From Peptococcaceae bacterium UBA7185 (GTDB lineage: Bacteria > Bacillota > Peptococcia > Peptococcales > Peptococcaceae): a stretch of 15,777 nucleotides of DNA. A model generated the notes under the pieces. That model did not search any database. It was not told the DNA's origin and saw nothing but the letters and a program-made list of their open reading frames with translations. The stretch spans positions 1 to 15,777 of the forward strand of contig DKVF01000017.1 in the NCBI GenBank assembly GCA_002491065.1. Reading direction: 5' to 3'. Shown piece by piece: positions 1 to 6,235 of this stretch (the first letter of the stretch is position 1; every line of letters starts with the position of its first letter). The translations under genes were made by a program, and so were the position numbers.

Positions 1-140
1 TCAACTAATCTTGACAATATCACTACATACCAGCTACGCCTTATCACCAGTCTGCATACCTATTGCTTTATACACAGGTAATGCAATTCTTTTCGCAAAA
101 TCATCCTGCCCAATATCTAACTACCTTCATTTTTAACGTT

Positions 141-809
141 TTATTTTCCCCACGTAAATTTGTCCTTGCCAGCGCCAAGCTCAAAGTGATACTTGACAAT
201 ACCCAAATCTACTTTGTTGTAAAATCCTCTGCCCGCCTTAGCCAATACCTGACTGCCCTTCAGGCTGAATTGAAATTTTTGCTGATTCATAGCAGTCGGC
301 GCCAGTAAAGCGGCTTCTATGCCTTTACGAAACCACTGAGGCATAGTGCCGTCCACATGACTCACTGCTTCTGCCGTTTTTGATTTATGGCTGCTGCCCT
401 GTGTTGCACCATAACCGATGGCAATGACACAACACAACTTTTCGCCGTCATTAATCTGAAAGGCGCCTTTTACTTTACTGTAAGTCAAGCCCACCCAACA
501 GGTATTTAATCCTAGTTGCTGCGCATACAACACCATTTTTTCTCCGTAATAACCGCAGAGTTCATCTAAACTGTCGCCTTTTTGACCAATCATGGCAATA
601 TAATTTCGTACACCGGAAAATTTTCCATAATGCGCCATAAAGCTGTCAAACGCCTTGGGTTCTTCCAAGACAAGCTGCATATGCAGACCACTTTCGGCAT
701 TGCACTGCGTCAACATTTGCTGCAGCCTTTCCTTCACCTCGCCAGTAATTTTCTGTGCAGTATAGGCTCGCACAGAATGACGTTTTTCCATTGCTTCCTG
801 TAAATCCAT
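141..809 (-). CDS. TM1586-type nitroreductase family protein
   Basis: Predicted flavin-dependent nitroreductase of 222 residues, of the putative TM nitroreductase type, where two halves of a nitroreductase fold lie in one chain. The physiological substrate is unknown; the family usually binds FMN and reduces with NAD(P)H. Visible signatures are the N-terminal RHSVRAY motif (residues 10-16), which in nitroreductases contacts the FMN phosphate, and APTAMNQQKFQF (160-171), the second-half counterpart that usually reads AP-S/T-A-N-Q. I chose the ATG at 809 over the longer frame to 851 because GGAGGAA sits 8 bases upstream and the protein then opens with the family-like MDLQEAMEKR. It lies 42 bases downstream of the ArsR gene on the same strand, so the two are probably cotranscribed and the nitroreductase is likely under that repressor. 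No clear terminator follows. Confidence 0.85.
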   Translation of the reverse strand: MDLQEAMEKRHSVRAYTAQKITGEVKERLQQMLTQCNAESGLHMQLVLEEPKAFDSFMAHYGKFSGVRNYIAMIGQKGDSLDELCGYYGEKMVLYAQQLGLNTCWVGLTYSKVKGAFQINDGEKLCCVIAIGYGATQGSSHKSKTAEAVSHVDGTMPQWFRKGIEAALLAPTAMNQQKFQFSLKGSQVLAKAGRGFYNKVDLGIVKYHFELGAGKDKFTWGK

Positions 810-851
810 CCAGAAATTCCTCCTTAAAATGTTCTCATCGACTTTAAACAC

Positions 852-1211
852 TCACATCATCTCGCCGCTGCGCTCCGGCACATTACTCATAATTTTCCGG
901 ATATCCTGAAACAAGCCGATTAGTTTTTCAATTTGCTCCCTCTGAGGCTCCAAATAATAATAAATACGTGTACCCTCTTTACGGGCTTTCACCAACGTAG
1001 CATCTTTTAAAATCTGCATATGATGGGACACCGCCGGCCGGGACAAATTCGTCTTGGCAGCGATATCCACCACTCGCTGACCACTGCAGGATCCATTGAG
1101 CATAATAAAGAGAATATGCATGCGGGTTTCATCCCCAATGGCACTTAAAACTTTTTGGCAGCTGCGAAATTCCCTTTGTAAATGTTCAATATTTTCTATC
1201 GTATTTTTCAT
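852..1211 (-). CDS. ArsR-family winged-helix transcriptional repressor
   Basis: A 119-residue ArsR/SmtB-type DNA-binding protein, probably a repressor of its own two-gene unit with the nitroreductase. The dimerisation helix lies at about residues 10-35 (AIGDETRMHILFIML is typical), the helix-turn-helix at 46-70 with recognition helix SRPAVSHHMQIL, and the beta wing at 71-87 (VKARKEGTRIYYYL). The usual metal-binding CVC pair in the alpha-3 helix is absent. The only cysteines are C18 and C42, so a non-metal signal such as thiol or redox chemistry is possible but unproven. The start at 1211 is preferred over 1274 because GGAGGTG lies just before it and the longer version adds an unlike-family hydrophobic stretch. 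An extended -10 promoter and a palindrome sit directly upstream. Confidence 0.88.
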   Translation of the reverse strand: MKNTIENIEHLQREFRSCQKVLSAIGDETRMHILFIMLNGSCSGQRVVDIAAKTNLSRPAVSHHMQILKDATLVKARKEGTRIYYYLEPQREQIEKLIGLFQDIRKIMSNVPERSGEMM

Positions 1212-1225
1212 CCCACACCTCCATC

Positions 1226-1243
1226 TGTTTAAACCTTTGAACA
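1226..1243. promoter_or_regulatory. Probable ArsR operator palindrome
   Basis: TGTTTAAA-CC-TTTGAACA is an 8-2-8 inverted repeat with one mismatch. It lies between the -10 box and the Shine-Dalgarno site of the ArsR gene, over the expected transcription start. ArsR-family repressors commonly bind such palindromes in their own promoters. The role is inferred from position and symmetry. Confidence 0.5.
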
Positions 1244-1248
1244 AAATT

Positions 1249-1254
1249 ATTATA
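1249..1254 (-). promoter_or_regulatory. Extended -10 promoter of the arsR-nitroreductase unit
   Basis: On the minus strand the sequence reads TGC-TATAAT, a perfect -10 box with the TGn extension. No good -35 box is seen at 16-18 bases, which is usual for extended -10 promoters. Transcription would start near 1240-1243, inside the palindrome at 1226-1243. Confidence 0.6.
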
Positions 1255-1438
1255 GCATAAAAATACTCCAGCATGACATCGGTAAAGAAAATCGAGATGG
1301 AGATAAAAATTATTCGCTATCGGCTGTCATTTTTTACTTTCTCTCATTGCTTTTTGACTTTACCAGAAATTTTCCTTCAAACTGAAAAAATCCACACAAT
1401 TCTGACTTTCACGCGAAAGGAACATTCCTTTTACTTTT

Positions 1439-1478
1439 GTGTTTCTACAAGTTGATTTTCATCATCTTGTAGAAACAC
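1439..1478 (-). other. Long perfect hairpin with GAAA tetraloop in the intergenic region
   Basis: The 13-base arms GTGTTTCTACAAG (1439-1451) and CTTGTAGAAACAC (1466-1478) are perfectly complementary. Read on the minus strand, the 14-base centre continues as an A/A mismatch, then TGAT-GAAA-ATCA, so the whole folds to 13 bp, a 1x1 internal loop, 4 bp and a GNRA-type tetraloop. On the plus strand the loop would be TTTC, so the minus-strand RNA is favoured. No T-run follows on either strand, so it is not a classic intrinsic terminator. It lies in the 3' region of the flavodoxin transcript, upstream of the ArsR promoter. Confidence 0.6.
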
Positions 1479-1484
1479 GAGCAA

Positions 1485-1515
1485 AGGGCAGTCACCCCAA
1501 GCGGATAACTGCCCT
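1485..1515 (-). terminator. Weak hairpin downstream of the flavodoxin gene
   Basis: AGGGCAGT (1485-1492) pairs perfectly with ACTGCCCT (1508-1515) around a 15-base loop. On the minus strand the stem is followed only by TTGCTC, so the T-tract is poor. It may be a weak terminator or a 3'-end stabiliser. Together with the hairpin at 1439-1478 it is all I can identify in the 373 gene-free bases from 1212 to 1584, apart from the ArsR promoter. Confidence 0.4.
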
Positions 1516-1584
1516 ATAACCTGAACACTATTCATTTTCTATCATCTATTCAGCTGTTTCCTTTGAAGTTTCCGCAAAACCTTT

Positions 1585-2055
1585 TTAAAATTTGCTCGCC
1601 CAATCGGTCAATTCTTTGTCAGAAATAATATTGAGCAACTTCCCGTCTTTCCAGTTCACATCTGAGTAAAGTTTTTTTAATTTCTCAACTGTTTTTCCTA
1701 TGCCACTGCCGCCAGAGGTGGCAAAAGCCACTAAGGTCTTACCAGAAAGATCGTAACTTTCTACAAAAGTATTGATGATGTGGGGTGCAACATACCACCA
1801 GATAGGAAAACCAACAAATACAGTGTCATAATCGGCCATATTCGGGAGCTTCTCTGCAATTTCCGGTCGGGAAAACGGGTCATTCATTTCCACACTGCTA
1901 CGGCTCTTTTTGTCTGTCCAATTCAAATCGGCCTGCGTATAGGGCACAGCAGGACGAATCTCAAATAAATCCGCGCCCGCTACTTTTGCTAACCGCTGTG
2001 CGACTCCCTTGGTGACACCACTTGCAGAAAAATAGGCAACTAAAATTTTACGCAT
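1585..2055 (-). CDS. Flavodoxin family protein
   Basis: A 156-residue flavodoxin-like FMN protein that probably carries electrons to a redox enzyme in the cytoplasm. It opens MRKILVAYFSASGVTKGVA: a beta strand followed by the phosphate-binding loop FSASGVTK (residues 9-16). The flavin-stacking loop is GFPIWWYVAP (82-91) and the third loop ATSGGSGIG (112-120). Length is normal for short-chain flavodoxins. The start is supported by GAGGAGG 7 bases upstream. It begins 27 bases after the RibD-C-like gene and is probably cotranscribed with it, suggesting shared redox chemistry. The TAA stop is followed in frame by 12 further sense codons and then TAG (see findings). The partner enzyme is not evident here. 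Confidence 0.9.
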   Translation of the reverse strand: MRKILVAYFSASGVTKGVAQRLAKVAGADLFEIRPAVPYTQADLNWTDKKSRSSVEMNDPFSRPEIAEKLPNMADYDTVFVGFPIWWYVAPHIINTFVESYDLSGKTLVAFATSGGSGIGKTVEKLKKLYSDVNWKDGKLLNIISDKELTDWASKF

Positions 2056-2082
2056 CTTACTTCCTCCTCGTATTTTTTATTA

Positions 2083-2766
2083 TTATTTGGTTTTGTAACG
2101 AATGAGCACTGCGCCAGAAGCGTACGTCCTTGCCTCAACAAGTTTTAATGGCGTCGGTGCAGCCTGACCATTGTCCGCTCTGTGAAAAACAGGCGGAAAA
2201 GAAGCCCTGCCGTCAATACCGGCACCAATCAAAAGAATCACCTCATCCAGCAATCCTGCGTCAAGAAATGCCGTATTGATTGTGGGACCGCCGACAACTC
2301 CCAATCGTTCAATTTCAAAAGCTTCCTTTAAAGTTTCACAGGCAGCAGCCAAATCAATTCGACTATCGCCGGTCACAATATAGGATATATTCTTCTCATC
2401 CAGATAACTCAAATACTCCTCGCTCACCTGTTTTGACATAATCAGAATGTGCGGCTTATCATATTGACTGTCATGTTGCCAAAGCAATGTGCCTTTGGTA
2501 TCCACAACGATGTCATACCCCTCCGGGCTGTCCGTTTTTTTAGAAACTGTTTCCTTGCCGAAGGGAATTGGGTTTTGGGGCTCAAACTCTCCAGGTTCCG
2601 CCAGTTCCAACCGAGCAGTTGTTTTTCCACTGATTGCTGACTGCAAGCCCATTTCATCAAGAAGGGGATAGTATTCCTCCACACCGGCAAGCTGCCCCAC
2701 CATGTCGCAATCAATTCTTCCGTCAACAGAAGTCATCATGTAACAACTGATATATGGTTTGTTCAT
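2083..2766 (-). CDS. RibD C-terminal / DHFR-like reductase domain protein
   Basis: A 227-residue stand-alone RibD-C domain protein of the dihydrofolate-reductase-like fold, predicted to be an NAD(P)H-dependent reductase. In riboflavin synthesis this domain reduces the ribosyl side chain, but here there is no deaminase half and no rib genes nearby, so the true substrate is unknown. Visible features are the opening strand and loop YMMTSVDGRID (residues 9-19) and the nucleotide-binding glycine turn GVVGGPTIN (156-164), followed by the family-typical FLDAGLLDEVILLI. The start at 2766 has AGAGGAA about 10 bases upstream. It is first in a two-gene unit with the flavodoxin and has a clear promoter. 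Confidence 0.85.
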   Translation of the reverse strand: MNKPYISCYMMTSVDGRIDCDMVGQLAGVEEYYPLLDEMGLQSAISGKTTARLELAEPGEFEPQNPIPFGKETVSKKTDSPEGYDIVVDTKGTLLWQHDSQYDKPHILIMSKQVSEEYLSYLDEKNISYIVTGDSRIDLAAACETLKEAFEIERLGVVGGPTINTAFLDAGLLDEVILLIGAGIDGRASFPPVFHRADNGQAAPTPLKLVEARTYASGAVLIRYKTK

Positions 2767-2814
2767 CTAAACAATTCCTCTCTTTTCATAAGCATTTTCA
2801 TCCTTATGTTTAAT

Positions 2815-2843
2815 AGTATAGAATAAAAATTTATCCATATCAA
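2815..2843 (-). promoter_or_regulatory. Sigma-A-type promoter of the reductase-flavodoxin unit
   Basis: On the minus strand TTGATA (2838-2843) and TATACT (2815-2820) are separated by exactly 17 bases, about 50 bases before the start codon at 2766. The 334 bases from 2767 to 3100 otherwise hold AT-rich sequence with a small inverted repeat near the plus-strand gene; I see no credible gene there. Confidence 0.65.
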
Positions 2844-2978
2844 ATGCTTAGATTTCATTGATTCAAATGCCCAAAAAGCATACTTACAAAGACAACGTAT
2901 CAACCGAGCTTCTCTATAATACGGTTTTGATTGCTCTATCTTTTTATCACAGTAAAAAATATCGCAAAAAACAAAAAA

Positions 2979-3010
2979 TATAGTATCCAAATAAAAAATT
3001 CTATACTATA
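2979..3010. repeat. Inverted repeat upstream of the lipid kinase gene
   Basis: TATAGTAT (2979-2986) and ATACTATA (3003-3010) are perfect inverted copies with a 16-base spacer. Two overlapping TATACT hexamers (3002-3007 and 3007-3012) could be plus-strand -10 boxes for the kinase gene, but no good -35 box is found at 17 bases. The symmetry may reflect AT-rich promoter sequence or an operator. Confidence 0.35.
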
Positions 3011-3100
3011 CTTTATTTGAGCAAAAATTTCGCAATACATTTATAAAAGCATTGCATACTGCAATAATCAATTACGTTTATCCGAGAAAGAGGTTTACAA

Positions 3101-4006
3101 ATGAAATATATTTTTATTATCAATCCTGTTGCCGGCAAACAAAAGCAACAAAAACAGTTAATTGCGAAAATTCGCCGCACCCTTCCCGCATGGCAATATG
3201 AACTGCACTTTACCACTTGTCCCGGTGACGGACAACGTTTAGCAGCGCTCTGCGTACAAAAAAGCCATGATATTGTTATATTTGCCTGCGGCGGTGACGG
3301 TACGTTTTTTGAGGTGATCAACGGCTCTGCCGGACAGGTCCCTGTGGGAATTTTTCCCTGCGGCAGCGGAAATGATTTTGTCAAAAACATCCTGTCGGAG
3401 CAAAGCCTGCTGGATTTATCAGCCCAGCTCCGCGGTACACCTGTACCATTGGATTTGATTCGCTGCAACGGAAACTATGTTGCCAATGTCTGCAATATTG
3501 GTTTTGATGCGGATATCGCTTATCACATGACTCGTTTCAAAAAGTTGCCGCTGGTTTCCGGCAAGACAGCTTATTTACTCTCCGCTGTCTGCTGTTTCTT
3601 TCATTCCTTGGGGTATCCCATGACCATTCAGTTGGACGACGAAACACCGCGAAGAGATACTTTTTTGTTCGCCCTGCTTGCCAACGGCCAGACTTATGGC
3701 GGCTCCTTTCGCGGCGCGCCGTATGCTTCGGTAACAGATGGTTTGTTAGACGTTTGTTTATGTAAAAAGGTGCCGCGAATGACATTGCTAAAATTTCTGT
3801 GTCCTTTTCAAAAAGGAACATATCTAAAAAATCCCAGCTGCCAATCCTTTATTCATTATCAGAAATGCCATAAGGTTCGTCTTTTCTTTCCCCAGCCCAC
3901 CATTACTGGCTACGATGGCAATATCACCAGTACTACCACCTTGGAGGCTGAAATCATACCGGCAGCTATTCAGCTTATGGTCCCGCAGGGTGCCCGGCTC
4001 TTATAA
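3101..4006 (+). CDS. Diacylglycerol/lipid kinase (YegS/DgkB/BmrU family)
   Basis: A 301-residue soluble lipid kinase that most likely phosphorylates diacylglycerol or a related lipid at the inner membrane face using ATP, recycling lipid for phosphatidic acid. It begins with the family strand YIFIINPVAGK (residues 3-13). The nucleotide-binding signature GGDGTFFEVING is at 64-75 and PCGSGNDF at 86-93. The C-terminal sandwich domain carries ANGQTYGGSFRGAP (194-207) and DGLLDV (213-218), all as expected. Length is normal. The start has AGAGG 7 bases upstream. The gene stands alone, divergent from the reductase-flavodoxin pair and convergent with hemZ, with which it shares a terminator. DgkB-type function is more likely than a sphingosine-kinase role, but the substrate cannot be fixed from sequence. 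Confidence 0.9.
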   Translation: MKYIFIINPVAGKQKQQKQLIAKIRRTLPAWQYELHFTTCPGDGQRLAALCVQKSHDIVIFACGGDGTFFEVINGSAGQVPVGIFPCGSGNDFVKNILSEQSLLDLSAQLRGTPVPLDLIRCNGNYVANVCNIGFDADIAYHMTRFKKLPLVSGKTAYLLSAVCCFFHSLGYPMTIQLDDETPRRDTFLFALLANGQTYGGSFRGAPYASVTDGLLDVCLCKKVPRMTLLKFLCPFQKGTYLKNPSCQSFIHYQKCHKVRLFFPQPTITGYDGNITSTTTLEAEIIPAAIQLMVPQGARLL

Positions 4007-4071
4007 AACGTGCCCTCATAATTCATCGCTCAATTTTTTATTGATTTAAGCGCTATTTTATACCAAACCAC

Positions 4072-4114
4072 AAAAAGTGGAAATACAATCCGCGCAATTG
4101 CATTTCCACTTTTT
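4072..4114. terminator. Bidirectional intrinsic terminator between the lipid kinase and hemZ genes
   Basis: AAAAAGTGGAAAT (4072-4084) pairs perfectly with ATTTCCACTTTTT (4102-4114), with further pairing inside the loop. T-rich tails follow on both strands, so it can end both the plus-strand kinase transcript and the minus-strand recJ-rel-hemZ operon. Confidence 0.9.
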
Positions 4115-4136
4115 TATTTTAATCAATATTTCCCGC

Positions 4137-5594
4137 TCAACCAATTTGGTCATTCTTTATTGAAAAATACTGCTCCAACCAATATAATTTTTTCTCTATC
4201 AGCTCGGCAATACGCTCGTTATAATAATACAAATCCTTTGGATTGCTGACCTGATGCAGCGTCCAATCTGCAGGATTCACAAATTTTGAGGTGGAACCCA
4301 CGCCCAATCCCAAAATCGTCTGCCGCTCCTCCATCATCTGAATATTGTACAAGGATTCTTTTCCCGGCAAACAGTAGCCTACGTTCTCCTGGTCGCCTAT
4401 CATGTGCTTTTGCCGATACAAATAATAAGGCACATAAGCCTGCCCTTTCAGCCACTGCTGCAACTGCTGTTCCATCTCCTGCACCACTGTGCTTTGCGAT
4501 TCCAGCTCCATTGTCCGTAAGGCCGCTGTCCGTTTTACTGCTAAGGTATGCACCGTCAAATTTTCCGGCTGCAGCCTGGCAATTTGCTGCAGACTGTGGC
4601 AGAAATCCTCTGCCTGTTCTCCTGGCAGACCGGTAATCAAGTCCATATTGATACTGTCAAAGCCAACCTCCCGCGCCAGAGCATACACATCAAAAATCTC
4701 TTGTACCGTATGTCTGCGGCCAATTCTCTCCAAGGTCTGCTGAGAAAAACTCTGCGGATTAATGCTAATGCGTCCTACTCCAAAATCATGGAGCAGTTGC
4801 AATTTTTCAGACGTAATGGTATCAGGACGCCCTGCCTCTACTGTAAATTCAGCCAGACTGGCTGTATGAAAATGAAGCTGAACTCCTTCCAACAGCCGCT
4901 CCAGCTGGAAAGCTGATAAGCTGGTGGGCGTTCCTCCACCGATATAGAGTGTTTGTACTGATATATCATGAGCCTCAAGCCACGCTCCTATAACCTGACA
5001 CTCTGACAACAAATTCGTAAGATAGGTTTCCTGCAATGGTGCTTTTGGTAGGCAGAAGGACGGAAAGGAGCAATACGCGCAGCGCGTGGGACAAAAAGGA
5101 ATACTCAAATAAACGCTGACCCCTTGCGTTGCTTCTTGCTTGGTAGGCAAAAAAGGACGCTGTCGTTCTATTACTTCCAGCAATAAATCCGCTTTTTCTT
5201 CCGACAGCAAATACTCCTTTTGCAATGTCTGCTTTGTCGCAGCACTGGACAATCCCCGTTCTCTGTAACGCCGGGCTATCTTGGTGGGTCGCACCCCAGT
5301 CATAATCCCCCACGGATGAACCTGTGTCTGCCCTTGCTCACACAACACCAGATATATCTGCTGCTTCAAAAGGCGGCGGCGCTGATTCTCGTCCAAGCCT
5401 TTTACAGAAAAGCATACAGTTTTCCTGCCAATTTGCACTGTCCATTCCTCTGCTCCACAGGCTAATCGCAGCGGTTCTCCCACTTGCTCGTGAGCGGCCC
5501 ACTGAAACGCAGGCTCAAAAATGCGGATGACATCTAAAATTGTCTCCCGATACGTGTCCTCTTCTGCAATGAAATAGAATTGCAGCTTCATCAT
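4137..5594 (-). CDS. hemZ: HemZ-type coproporphyrinogen dehydrogenase, radical SAM
   Basis: A 485-residue member of the HemZ branch of oxygen-independent coproporphyrinogen III oxidase-like radical SAM enzymes, annotated as converting coproporphyrinogen III to protoporphyrinogen IX. The SAM-cluster motif CPTRCAYC gives C168, C172 and C175, preceded by YLSIPF. GGGTPTSL (219-226) is the SAM-binding glycine motif. The 160-residue N-terminal extension containing WGIMTGVRPTK (95-105) is characteristic of HemZ and absent from HemN. Its ATG overlaps the stop of the upstream hydrolase as ATGA, with no strong Shine-Dalgarno site, so translation is probably coupled. Last gene of the operon. No other heme genes are in the window, so the actual role in this host is open; some relatives are not true heme enzymes. 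Confidence 0.88.
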   Translation of the reverse strand: MMKLQFYFIAEEDTYRETILDVIRIFEPAFQWAAHEQVGEPLRLACGAEEWTVQIGRKTVCFSVKGLDENQRRRLLKQQIYLVLCEQGQTQVHPWGIMTGVRPTKIARRYRERGLSSAATKQTLQKEYLLSEEKADLLLEVIERQRPFLPTKQEATQGVSVYLSIPFCPTRCAYCSFPSFCLPKAPLQETYLTNLLSECQVIGAWLEAHDISVQTLYIGGGTPTSLSAFQLERLLEGVQLHFHTASLAEFTVEAGRPDTITSEKLQLLHDFGVGRISINPQSFSQQTLERIGRRHTVQEIFDVYALAREVGFDSINMDLITGLPGEQAEDFCHSLQQIARLQPENLTVHTLAVKRTAALRTMELESQSTVVQEMEQQLQQWLKGQAYVPYYLYRQKHMIGDQENVGYCLPGKESLYNIQMMEERQTILGLGVGSTSKFVNPADWTLHQVSNPKDLYYYNERIAELIEKKLYWLEQYFSIKNDQIG

Positions 5595-6211
5595 AGGTAC
5601 GGATTGGCTCTGCGCTCAAAAGCCATATCACTTTCCGGACCATGCCCTGGATAAATCGCCACATCATCTGCCACCAATTTCAGCCGTTCTCGCACAGATT
5701 TCAAAAGGGTATCATAATCTCCACCGTAGAGATCTGTGCGGCCAATGGTACCGCGGAATAATGTATCTCCTGTAAAGCAGACCTTCTCTTTCACTTCATA
5801 AAAGCAGCAGCCGCCTTTACTGTGTCCTGGCGTATAGAGCACTCGCAGTTCATAAGGACCGAAGGCAATCGTATCTCCGTTATGCAAAAAGATTTCTGGC
5901 GGCTGGCAACCATGTACCTGCGTAGACATGTTCCCTACCTTTCCCGGTTGCACCAACAACTCCGCATCATCGGCATGGATGGCCAGCGGTGCTCCAGTTT
6001 GCGCCCGTAAGGCGTCATTGGCTTGAATATGATCAAAATGTCCATGGGTGTTGAGCAAATATTTCACCTGTAACTGTTCCTTGCGTATATACGCCAAGAT
6101 TTCCTCCACATCGTCACCAGCATCAATCACCACTGCCTCTCTGCTCTCTGGATCGCTCAACACATAACAGTTGGTTTCAATGGGACCGACCACAATTGTT
6201 TCTATTTTCAT
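5591..6211 (-). CDS. MBL-fold metallo-hydrolase (glyoxalase II-like)
   Basis: A 206-residue metallo-beta-lactamase-fold hydrolase of the short glyoxalase II-like (YqgX/GloB-like) type. The full two-metal ligand set is visible: THGHFDH (H56, H58, D60, H61), TPGH (H130), FTGD (D149) and PGHGPE (H190). The substrate is unknown; thioesters such as S-lactoyl conjugates are typical, but without the C-terminal helical domain of true GloB this is uncertain. AGGAGG lies about 11 bases before the ATG. It follows rel by 24 bases and overlaps hemZ by 4. This placement between rel and hemZ is common in clostridial genomes, which supports the operon but not a specific function. Confidence 0.9.
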   Translation of the reverse strand: MKIETIVVGPIETNCYVLSDPESREAVVIDAGDDVEEILAYIRKEQLQVKYLLNTHGHFDHIQANDALRAQTGAPLAIHADDAELLVQPGKVGNMSTQVHGCQPPEIFLHNGDTIAFGPYELRVLYTPGHSKGGCCFYEVKEKVCFTGDTLFRGTIGRTDLYGGDYDTLLKSVRERLKLVADDVAIYPGHGPESDMAFERRANPYL

Positions 6212-6235
6212 ACAGCGCTCCTCCTTCGCCTCAAA

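Noticed and set aside
1273..1455. 60-codon plus-strand open frame between the ArsR and flavodoxin genes
   Set aside because: No ribosome site, low-complexity product, and it ends within the long hairpin.
2763..2990. 75-codon minus-strand open frame upstream of the RibD-C gene
   Set aside because: It overlaps a good promoter, is AT-rich with unusual composition and has no ribosome site.
3013..3468. 151-codon minus-strand open frame opposite the lipid kinase
   Set aside because: Antisense to the GGDGT and PCGSGNDF motifs, and no ribosome site.
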